NCBI GenBank assembly: GCA_020432595.1
Contig: JAGQGA010000051.1
Location: 1-15,341 of the forward strand
DNA: 15,341 nucleotides
Reading direction: 5' to 3'
Origin: Anaerolineales bacterium
GTDB taxonomy: Bacteria > Chloroflexota > Anaerolineae > Promineifilales > Promineifilaceae
Positions 1 through 6,800 of the stretch are shown here, piece by piece. Numbering within the stretch: the first letter of the stretch is position 1; the number at the start of each line of letters is the position of its first letter. The notes beneath the pieces are model-generated. The model had not been told where the DNA came from, ran no database searches, and saw nothing but the letters and a program-made list of their open reading frames with translations. The position numbers and the translations under genes were made by a program.

Positions 1-268
1 GATTATGCCCCAAATCAAGCATTTGCAGCTTTGTCAGCCGCCCAATCCCATCCGGCAGATCGGTCAGCCGATTGGCACTTAAATTTAGCACCTCCAAATC
101 GGCTAGTTCCCAAAGGGCAGCGGGCAAATGGGTTAGCTGGTTGTTGTAGGCACTAAGCTGGCGAAGATGGGGTGGGAAGGTGGCGGGCAGGTCGGCTATT
201 TGGCTGTTGTCCAGATTGAGGATGCGGTCATCGGGATCAGCCGCATTCTGATGATGAAGTGTGGGCAT
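1..268 (-). CDS. Leucine-rich-repeat protein, 3' part outside the window
   Basis: Reading the minus strand from ATG at 268 gives 89 residues that run off the window edge. After a short polar start (MPTLHHQNAADPDDR) the sequence settles into the bacterial LRR pattern: ILNLDNSQIADLP, then LRQLSAYNNQLTHLPAALWEL, then LEVLNLSANRLTDLPDGIGRL, then LQMLDLGHN. This is the LxxLxLxxNxLxxLP consensus with a period of about 21-23 residues. No signal peptide or membrane segment is seen, so the visible part looks cytoplasmic. LRR proteins of this type generally bind other proteins, and the rest of the protein could carry any effector domain, so no function is assigned. It lies 85 bp downstream of the PBP gene on the same strand, separated by a hairpin. 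No convincing Shine-Dalgarno sequence precedes the ATG. The LRR identification is firm; the start is moderately sure. Confidence 0.85.
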   Translation of the reverse strand, partial: MPTLHHQNAADPDDRILNLDNSQIADLPATFPPHLRQLSAYNNQLTHLPAALWELADLEVLNLSANRLTDLPDGIGRLTKLQMLDLGHN

Positions 269-312
269 AATAGTCAAGAGATAAAGCCTTTTTGCAAGAA
301 AAATTCGGCGAG

Positions 313-342
313 AAGTTCAACTTCTTCTGAGAAGTTGAACTT
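313..342. repeat. 13-bp stem hairpin between PBP and LRR genes, possible terminator
   Basis: Arms 313-325 and 330-342 are perfectly complementary around a TCTG loop. Each arm is itself nearly symmetric (AAGTT-C-AACTT and its complement), so cruciform or slipped structures are also possible. It sits between the stop of the PBP gene (354) and the start of the LRR gene (268), where a terminator would be expected. On the minus strand the nearest T-run comes only about 10 nt after the stem and the stem is AT-rich, so it is not a canonical intrinsic terminator. Confidence 0.5.
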
Positions 343-353
343 TTAAAACAGAG

Positions 354-2591
354 TTACTGCCACGGGTAAGGGGTAAGCGGGGTGATGTTGTAGTATAGCT
401 CCACGATGCGGCGAAAGATGGGGGCGGCAACGGCCGATCCTTCCCCTCCGTTTTCGGCAATCACAGCAATGGCAATTTCTGGCTCATTGACCACCCGGCC
501 ATCGGCGAGGGTGACGGGGGCGGCGGGGGCGTAGCCAGCAAACCAGGCGTGGGAGTTGCGTGGTGGGTCTTCGGCGGTGCCGGTTTTACCCGCTACTTTA
601 ATGGGCAGCCCGACAAATTTATCGGTAGCAGTGCCGGTGGGGCCATTGGCAACGTTCCACAGGCTTTGCTGGATGACGGCCAAATTTTCCGGCGACAGCG
701 GCAGTTCGCCGCGCACATGGGGGGGCCACGGCTCGTCGGGGGCACCGCCGCCTGCGCCAATGCGGTCAATGAGGTTGGGTTGGTAGAGCGTGCCGCCGTT
801 GGCAACGGCCGTTAACACATCAGCAATTTGCAGCGGTGTCACCTGAACAAACCCTTGCCCAATGGACATATTGACGGCATCGCCCGGCACCCAGCCTTCG
901 CCAATGTTTTCGATCTTCCACTGCGGGCTGGGGATGGTGCCGGATGCTTCAGCCTGCCCCTCGATGCCAGTGACACTGCCGAGGCCAAAATTGAGGGCGG
1001 TATTGGGCAGTAAATTGCTGTCCTGACCGTCCATGTTAAAGCCAGCATCGTAGAAACAACTATTGCAGGAGACGACCAGGGCTTCGCGCAGGGTGATGTT
1101 GCCGTGTCCCCCTTCGCGCCAATCCCGCTTAATGAAATTTTCACCCAGCCTCGACCAGGTGCCGGTGCTGTTGTAGCGGGTGTCGGGGGTGTAGAGACCG
1201 CTGTTGAGGGCGGCCGACATGGTGATGATTTTGAACACCGAACCGGCGGGGTAGGCTCCCTGCGTAGCGCGGTTAAACAGCGGTCGGTTGGGGTCGCTGA
1301 GGGTGGCACCAAGGGCAACGGCCGCTTCTGGGCGCACGGCATCAAAAATGGCGGGGTTGTAGCTGGGGTAGCTGGCGATGGCTCGCACCGCGCCGCTGTG
1401 GACATCCAGCACGACGATAGCCCCAGCGCTGCTGCCGCCATAGCTGAGAAGGGCATCGGCTAGGGCTTGCTCAACGGCCGTTTGGAAATCGCGGTCAATG
1501 GTAGTGTAAATGCTGCGGGCCTGTTTGGCCTCGCGCTCTTGCAGCGTGGTGATGTAGTCACCACTGGGGCCAACCACCGACAAAATGCCCCCTCGCTCGC
1601 CGTTCAAATAATCTTCGCCCCACGCCTCCAGCCCCGCTTGCCCCACCATTTCATCGCCGCGATACCCCAGGGCGCGATAGTCGGCCAGCTCTTCGGCGGC
1701 GATGAAGCCGGTGTAGCCGATGAGGTGGGGGGCAACGCCGTTTTCGGGGTAGACGCGAGCGAGGCGAGATTGGGGCGGGGCGAGGCCAGCGCCGATGTAG
1801 GGTTGTAGGGCAGTACCGTTGGCCTGCATCGTTTCTTCGGGAATGTCGCCGATGGGGACGTACCAATCGGGCAGGGCGGCGGCGTAGAGAGCTTTTATTT
1901 CTTCCGGGGTTTGGTTGAGGATGGGGCTGAGGGTGGCAAGCAAGCCGGGTTCATCCACAATTTGGCCGGGGATGATGCCGAGGCTGATGACGTTGCCCTG
2001 GTAGGCGAGGGCGAGGCCGTTGCGGTCGTAGATGTTGGCGCGGCTGGGGATGCGGTATTCGAGGGAAAGTCGGTTGCCACCCGCCAGTTCGGGCAAAATG
2101 AGACCTTCGTCCCAAACGATGCCCCAACGGCCGTTTGCGTAAACCAGCGGCACGACATAATCACGTACAAGGTCGCCCACAACGGCCGTTTGCCACGTCA
2201 CCCGCACGCTAAACTCGGCGCGGTCGTTTTCCTGAAAGATGGAGAGGGGCTGGCTATGGATTTGCAGCACGGCGGCGGTATCAATGGTTTCCTGGTAGCG
2301 CTGGACAAAGGCTGCCTGGTCTACCAGTGCCTGGCTCTGGGGGGAGAGCAAGCTGTACATGCCCACATAGTCGAACGCTTCCCAGGCGCGATAGAAGGCG
2401 CGGGCATAGCCGGAGGCATCTTCGGTGACAGGAACGGCCGTTGGGACAGCGGTAGGTTGAGGAACAGTGGCGACGGGGACAGGAGTGAAGGCATCGCTGG
2501 GGGCGGGCAGCAGGGAAGCCACATCGCCATCGCCGCACGCGGTGAGCAGCAAGAGACAGCCAAACAGTACCCGTTTCCACCTTGCTTTCAT
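354..2591 (-). CDS. Lipoprotein class B penicillin-binding protein (transpeptidase) with MecA-like N-terminal domain
   Basis: This protein would cross-link peptidoglycan outside the membrane. It has 745 residues. Residues 1-19 form a lipoprotein signal (KARWKR, hydrophobic LFGCLLLL, lipobox L16-T-A-C19), so anchoring is by lipid rather than the usual N-terminal TM helix. Residues 29-57 are a Pro/Thr/Val-rich linker. About 60-165 match an NTF2-like MecA_N domain (ARAFYRAWEAFDY...YSLLSP). About 178-345 are the PBP dimerisation domain (RIPSRANIYDRNG). About 388-735 are the transpeptidase, with S451-V-F-K454 (nucleophile), S508-C-N510 and K669-T-G-T672 all intact. Length and domain order resemble PBP2a/PBP3-like enzymes; low beta-lactam affinity is known for some relatives but cannot be inferred here. 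It is a single gene upstream of the LRR gene. Five perfect AACGGCCGTT palindromes lie in the coding sequence. Assignment to the class is very sure; its biological role is not. Confidence 0.95.
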   Translation of the reverse strand: MKARWKRVLFGCLLLLTACGDGDVASLLPAPSDAFTPVPVATVPQPTAVPTAVPVTEDASGYARAFYRAWEAFDYVGMYSLLSPQSQALVDQAAFVQRYQETIDTAAVLQIHSQPLSIFQENDRAEFSVRVTWQTAVVGDLVRDYVVPLVYANGRWGIVWDEGLILPELAGGNRLSLEYRIPSRANIYDRNGLALAYQGNVISLGIIPGQIVDEPGLLATLSPILNQTPEEIKALYAAALPDWYVPIGDIPEETMQANGTALQPYIGAGLAPPQSRLARVYPENGVAPHLIGYTGFIAAEELADYRALGYRGDEMVGQAGLEAWGEDYLNGERGGILSVVGPSGDYITTLQEREAKQARSIYTTIDRDFQTAVEQALADALLSYGGSSAGAIVVLDVHSGAVRAIASYPSYNPAIFDAVRPEAAVALGATLSDPNRPLFNRATQGAYPAGSVFKIITMSAALNSGLYTPDTRYNSTGTWSRLGENFIKRDWREGGHGNITLREALVVSCNSCFYDAGFNMDGQDSNLLPNTALNFGLGSVTGIEGQAEASGTIPSPQWKIENIGEGWVPGDAVNMSIGQGFVQVTPLQIADVLTAVANGGTLYQPNLIDRIGAGGGAPDEPWPPHVRGELPLSPENLAVIQQSLWNVANGPTGTATDKFVGLPIKVAGKTGTAEDPPRNSHAWFAGYAPAAPVTLADGRVVNEPEIAIAVIAENGGEGSAVAAPIFRRIVELYYNITPLTPYPWQ

Positions 2592-2599
2592 GAGAGGGA

Positions 2600-2605
2600 A
2601 TTATA
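2600..2605 (-). promoter_or_regulatory. Candidate -10 box (TATAAT) of the PBP gene
   Basis: On the minus strand a perfect TATAAT lies 8 nt before the ATG at 2591, with no Shine-Dalgarno sequence in between (TCCCTCTC). Transcription would begin at or next to the start codon, giving a leaderless mRNA. No good -35 hexamer is seen 16-18 bp upstream; a palindrome AACGGCCGTT (2613-2622) occupies part of that spacer. The call rests on the -10 alone. Confidence 0.35.
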
Positions 2606-2685
2606 GCGCAGAAACGGCCGTTTTGCTTTTCATAACCACGGCTGGGCGCAGATACACACCGATTTTTTATCTATGTTTGTGCTTT

Positions 2686-2715
2686 GGACACGGAAGGACA
2701 CGGAAGGACACGGAA
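2686..2715. repeat. Three tandem copies of GGACACGGAA
   Basis: Three exact head-to-tail copies of a 10-bp unit lie in the non-coding stretch upstream of the PBP gene. No reading frame uses them convincingly. This may be a small slippage-prone repeat. Confidence 0.9.
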
Positions 2716-2738
2716 TTCTCTCTGTCCCGAACGATAGC

Positions 2739-2877
2739 AACCCAAGTTGCTACTAACCACTGTCATTTCGAGGTCCTCCGAGAAATCCCGTTCTTTTCGC
2801 CAATTAAATGGGATTTCTCCTCGAAGACTCGTCGAAATGACAGATTTTTACGCTTTTCTCAGGTGGCAACTTGGGTT
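2739..2877. repeat. 139-bp nested palindromic element (REP/MITE-like)
   Basis: Three nested perfect inverted repeats share one centre. The outer arms are AACCCAAGTTGC (2739-2750) with its complement at 2866-2877. The middle arms are CTGTCATTTCGA (2760-2771) with 2832-2843. The inner arms are GAGAAATCCC (2780-2789) with 2810-2819. The inner parts resemble the TGTCATTTCGAG...GAGAAATC hairpins dispersed in many bacterial genomes. No coding capacity is seen. It fills most of the 380-bp gene-free stretch 2592-2971 together with the tandem repeat and the terminator. Confidence 0.8.
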
Positions 2878-2911
2878 AGTATGATGAAAACCCAACCTGA
2901 TTTCAGGCAAT

Positions 2912-2945
2912 AAAAAAGGCGCGGATACAAACCGCGCCTTTTTTT
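2912..2945. terminator. Bidirectional intrinsic terminator
   Basis: GGCGCGG (2918-2924) and CCGCGCC (2932-2938) form a perfect GC stem around a 7-nt loop. It is flanked by A6 on the left and T7 on the right, so it works on both strands. On the minus strand it lies 27 bp beyond the stop of the 61-residue gene and would end the small two-gene operon. It also insulates the palindromic element from that operon. Confidence 0.92.
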
Positions 2946-2971
2946 CGGAGGGAGATATTTTCCGTTAGGAA

Positions 2972-3157
2972 TTAACGTTGTGTCGCATCACCCTGCTGTT
3001 TGCGGTGGGCAAACTGCTGGGTGAGCCGAGCCAGTAGCCCTGGCTTGCTGTTCATTTCTTGTCCACCGTCTTGAAACGGGTTGTTTTCCAGTTGCTTAAT
3101 CCACATCCGGTAATGTTCTTGGGCGTGTTGCACCCGTACATCGTATAAATCGTTCAT
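2972..3157 (-). CDS. Small conserved-looking protein of unknown function (61 aa), AQxxYxxW type
   Basis: I do not recognise a family. The 61-residue protein is hydrophilic, probably cytoplasmic, with no signal peptide or membrane segment. Residues near 12-19 read AQEHYRMW and residues near 45-51 read RLTQQFAH; both motifs recur in the next gene upstream (AQARYQEW, RLSQHLAH), so the two look like diverged paralogues. Support for a real gene: a strong Shine-Dalgarno (GAGGAAGG, complement of 3166-3173) 8 nt before the ATG, and a textbook terminator just after the stop. The gap to the upstream partner is 35 bp, so co-transcription is likely. The helical, Gln/Arg/His-rich composition would suit a small regulatory or nucleic-acid-associated protein, but that is speculation. 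Confidence 0.7.
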   Translation of the reverse strand: MNDLYDVRVQHAQEHYRMWIKQLENNPFQDGGQEMNSKPGLLARLTQQFAHRKQQGDATQR

Positions 3158-3192
3158 GCCTGGTTCCTTCCTCTACAAAATAAAAGCCAAAG

Positions 3193-3390
3193 TTAGCGGT
3201 AGCTGTGGGCGGTTTGTGACAAGCGGTGCCCCTGCAAGCGGTTGCCTAAGTGGGCAAGGTGTTGGCTAAGACGAGAAACGGCCGTTTCGCTACCCTTCAC
3301 GTCCTTTGCAACCTGATTTTCCTGTTCCGCAACCACAACCCATTCTTGATAGCGAGCCTGTGCTGTATGAATATCGTTAAAATTGATCAT
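3193..3390 (-). CDS. Small protein of unknown function (65 aa), paralogue of its downstream neighbour
   Basis: Start chosen at ATG 3390 (MINFNDIHT) rather than the upstream in-frame GTG at 3402, because GGAGG (complement of 3396-3400) stands 5 nt before this ATG and the GTG would overlap it. The 65 residues contain AQARYQEW (near 9-16) and RLSQHLAH (near 40-47), matching the following gene in the same order, with a more variable middle. No signal peptide or membrane segment; composition is polar with many Gln, His and Arg. It is the first gene of a likely two-gene minus-strand operon with its own promoter (3420-3448). One AACGGCCGTT copy (3277) encodes its Thr-Ala-Val. Function is unknown. 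Confidence 0.68.
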   Translation of the reverse strand: MINFNDIHTAQARYQEWVVVAEQENQVAKDVKGSETAVSRLSQHLAHLGNRLQGHRLSQTAHSYR

Positions 3391-3395
3391 CCTGA

Positions 3396-3400
3396 CCTCC
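3396..3400 (-). promoter_or_regulatory. Shine-Dalgarno GGAGG that fixes the start of the 65-aa gene
   Basis: GGAGG on the minus strand lies 5 nt upstream of ATG 3390. It excludes the longer GTG start at 3402, which would place the ribosome site inside the coding region. Confidence 0.75.
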
Positions 3401-3419
3401 ACAAAAAAGCATTCCCAAA

Positions 3420-3448
3420 ACTATACTGCGTTCGGAAATGCTTGAAAA
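3420..3448 (-). promoter_or_regulatory. Candidate promoter of the two-gene small-protein operon
   Basis: Minus-strand TTTTCA (3443-3448, 4/6 match to TTGACA), a 17-bp spacer, then TATAGT (3420-3425, 5/6 match to TATAAT), about 30 nt before the ATG at 3390. An imperfect inverted repeat, AAGCATTCCC (3407-3416) with GGAAATGCTT (3434-3443), brackets the -10 box and could be an operator or simply a hairpin; this is inference from the symmetry only. Confidence 0.45.
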
Positions 3449-3622
3449 TTCCTCGTTATTAACTATGGGCAGAGTATAACAAACCGGCATGAGGGATCGG
3501 TGCAACCCACCTATCAAAGCCATGTAAATTTCCATCAGGAGCGATCAAGTTTATATAAAAACTCGGCATTCAGGTTTGCCTTACAAACTGTAAGGCTGTC
3601 CCAAAGAAATAACGATCCATTT

Positions 3623-3688
3623 GTCATGCCTGCGAAGGCAGGCATCCATGCTTTTATCAGTGTGGATTCCCGCTTTCGCGGGAATGAC
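3623..3688. repeat. Double-hairpin REP-like element
   Basis: Two GC-rich hairpins lie head to head: TGCCTGC/GCAGGCA (3627-3644, GAAG loop) and ATTCCCGC/GCGGGAAT (3666-3685, TTTC loop). They are enclosed by GTCAT (3623-3627) and ATGAC (3684-3688). The whole is a near-symmetric pair of GTCAT-CC-GCGAA-GC-GG-ATCCA units, a layout seen in REP/BIME-type elements of many bacteria. The rest of the 456-bp gene-free stretch 3391-3846 holds only a small hairpin (3729-3747) and the promoters at its two ends. Confidence 0.85.
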
Positions 3689-3728
3689 GAACCGAATCTT
3701 GGGCAGTTTAATTTTTGAGATGGCCTAA

Positions 3729-3747
3729 AACGATTTGAAAAATCGTT
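3729..3747. repeat. Small 8-bp stem hairpin
   Basis: AACGATTT (3729-3736) pairs with AAATCGTT (3740-3747) across a 3-nt loop. It lies 100 bp before the restriction gene. No T-run follows on either strand, so it is not a typical terminator; role unknown. Confidence 0.5.
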
Positions 3748-3810
3748 CTCCAAAATGCCAGGCTAATTTTGTCGGGTTCTGAACCATGCCAAAATCTCAG
3801 ATGACAGGGT

Positions 3811-3839
3811 ATGTCAAACTGAATCTGATACGTTAGAAT
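3811..3839 (+). promoter_or_regulatory. Candidate promoter of the restriction-modification gene
   Basis: ATGTCA (3811-3816, 4/6 match to TTGACA), a 17-bp spacer, then TAGAAT (3834-3839, 5/6 match to TATAAT). The -10 ends only 7 nt before the first ATG (3847) and CCCCACC in between has no Shine-Dalgarno, so the transcript would be essentially leaderless. Confidence 0.45.
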
Positions 3840-3846
3840 CCCCACC

Positions 3847-6800
3847 ATGATGATGCTGACCAAAGAACAAGCGCGTAATCAAATCGAACAACTTATTGAC
3901 AGGCATCGTGTGCTGGACAACCCTCAGCTTCAGAGCGAGGCGAATGTTCGCGCCAACTTTATTGACCCCCTGTTTGCCGCGCTCAATTGGCCTGTAAACG
4001 ATGCCCGCCACTATAACCGCGAAACCTATGTGCGGGGTGCTGGTTTTGCCGATATTGCCTTAACACTTGACCCAACGGCGGCCGTTCCGCTGATTTTTGT
4101 GGAAGCAAAACGGTTTGGAGCCATTGAACCTTTGGAACGGGTGCAGGAGCGGCGTAACCGAGACGTGGCGCAATTGCGCTTGAATTTGCCGGGTATGTCG
4201 GTAGATCGCACCAAGGAAGAACAGCAGGCGATCAACTACGCTTATCAAAATGGGATGCATTGGGCTATTTTGACCAATTTTACCTCGCTGCGGCTGTTTA
4301 ATGCCCGCCGCGACACGTTGGTTCTTAGTTTTGACAGCCCGGTAGATTTGCTGGAGCGATTTGATGAGCTTTGGCAGCTTTCCTTTACCGAAGTGGCGCA
4401 TGGCAGCCTGGACGGCTTGCGGGGTTATCGAGAACGGCTGGATATTGACGAAGAATATTTGCGTTTGATCACCATTTGGCGGCTGCGTTTGGGGCAGGAC
4501 ATTATCGCGCATCGGGAAAATTTGGTGCTGCTGGCAGACCCACACAGCAACACCATAGATATTTACAAGCTGCGCGAGGCGGTGCAGCGCGTTTTAGACC
4601 GTCTGGTTGTCATTCGCTATGCCGAAGATCGGTTTGTGATTAAGGCGGATCAGTTGCGCTCGATTGTGGAGATTCGGGAGCGGACGGATTATGGGGTGCC
4701 GTTGCTGGATCAAATACGCCACTTTTTTCAGCAGTTTAATGTGCGGCACAATGGGACGCTGTTTGCCGACCATCTTTGTGATCGGTTGACGATTAGCGAG
4801 GATGTCCTACATGCTATCATCGTGAATCTCTATGATGCCCGCTTTCGCGCTATGTCGGCCGACATTATGGGGAATACGTATGAGCAGTATTTGGGGCAAA
4901 CGCTGGCCGTTCGGAATGGCAATATTGAGGCGGTGGATAACCTGGAAACACGCAAGGCGCAGGGGAGCTATTACACGCCGGAATATATTGTGCGCTATAT
5001 TGTTGACCAAACGGTCGGGCGCTATTTGTATGGAACGGAAAACGGCCGTTTAGATGGTACCCCCCTTCCCGGTCAACAACCCAAACGGCTGGAAGAGATT
5101 GACGGCTCCAACGGCTTCCCCCCGCTCACCATTCTCGACCCTTCCTGCGGATCGGGCAGCTTTCTCATGAACGTTTACCATGTGCTGGAAACGTTTTATG
5201 AACGGGAAATCGGCCGTTTGCAGCGTGAATACGACCAGCGTTTGGCAACATTAGCTCAGGAAGGACTGTCCCCTCTTGAACTGCGGGTTGAGTTAGCCAG
5301 CCAAAACCAACGGCTGAAACAGTTGGCCGGTTACAAAAACCAGATTCTGGAAAAACATCTCTATGGCGTGGATTTGGATCCGCAGGCGGCGGAACTGGCG
5401 GCGGTCAACCTGATGCTGCGGGCCATGAGCCGAGATATGCGGCTGCCCCTGATTCTGAACCAAAACATCAAGGTGGGTAATTCGCTTTTGGGTGGGCTGT
5501 CGCTTGTGCCAGAGCCGGCCGCGTCAGCATTGGCTCCCTTTCGCAGCCAACTAGCGGAACTGCGGCGCATTCGCCTGGCGCAGCAGGGGCACAGCCAAAG
5601 TGAGGCGGATGCGATTGGGCTGCAAGGGCAATTTGAAAGGCTGGCGCAGCAGATCAACAAGGTGCTGAATGAACCGTTAGTGGCTTATTTTGGGGAGGAG
5701 GTGGGGGAGAAACGGCCGTTTAATTGGATCATCGAATTCCCCGAATGCTTCCTCAATGCCGACGGCAACCTGCGCCCCCACGCCGGTTTCACCTTTGTCA
5801 TCGGCAACCCTCCCTACCTGAGCGTAGACGACACCTGGGGCAAAAACTCCGCCGATGCCGCCTACCTCAAAGAAGCTTTTGCCGATGTTTGGACTCGAAA
5901 AAGCGACCTGTACTATTACTTTATTCGTCGCGGTTTGTCCTTGTTGGTTCCACAAGGTCAATTAGGTCTTATCACTGCCCGTTATTATTTAGAAGCATAT
6001 TACGCTCCAAATATTCGCCGAGCAATCTTACAAGAAGCTATCATTCAGCAAATAGTAGATTTTGGTAGCTACACAGTATTCCCCGGCATCGGTACAAAAA
6101 CGTGTATTACTCTCTTGCAGCGTGAACCCAATGCGGAAATTCGAGCCAATCATAGGTTTGCTTTTGACAAAGCTCCTCATAAATTAATCAATATTTATCA
6201 GTTTTTAGCCAATTTTTTTGCTACATCACACTCGCTATCTCAAGCTGATTTACAAGAAGATAGTTGGAACCTGTTTAGTCGTAGAGTAGCCCAAATTATT
6301 GACATCATAGACAGAGACACTCACCCTTTGGGTCATTTGACTCATATTGACACAGGGATGGAAACTGGACGAAACGACATATTTGGAGTAAGTCAAGAAA
6401 CAATTGAACAATATCAAATAGAGCCGGAGCTAATCCGCAAAAATATCAAAAATCAAGATATTAAACGCTATAACCTTGCCTTTCGCGGTCTTTATTTAAT
6501 TTATCCAGAGGAAATTGAGCGTATTGAAGATTACCCCAATGCAAAAAACTATCTTGAAAAGTATCGTGACCAGCTCGAAGCAAGAGCAGCTTTTCAACGT
6601 GGGGGGTGCGAGTGGTGGCGTTTTACCTGGCCTCGTCAAAAAGAATGGTACCGATACCCAAAAATTGTTAACCCCAATATTGCACCTAACAATCGCTTTG
6701 CGCTTGATCTTTCCACAGAATGTATTGGGCTAACTGATACTTATGCCATTTTTCCCCAACAAGATTCACCAGATTTACGCTACTTGCTGGCTTTGCTAAA

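Noticed and set aside
839..2606. Long antisense or out-of-frame ORFs over the PBP gene (for example 839-1456 minus, 1911-2606 plus)
   Set aside because: They are shadows of a GC-rich gene with complete, conserved domains; their products are low-complexity and match nothing recognisable.
2467..2913. 148-residue plus-strand ORF from the PBP start region through the nested palindrome
   Set aside because: It reads antisense PBP sequence, tandem repeats and palindrome arms; no domain and no ribosome site.
3390..3402. GTG at 3402 as start of the 65-residue gene
   Set aside because: The Shine-Dalgarno GGAGG at 3396-3400 lies inside that extension and is properly spaced only for ATG 3390.
3500..3753. 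Two 72-residue ORFs on opposite strands over the REP-like element
   Set aside because: They are translations of the double hairpin (the familiar FPRKREST/AFAGMT type of spurious peptide), with no ribosome site.
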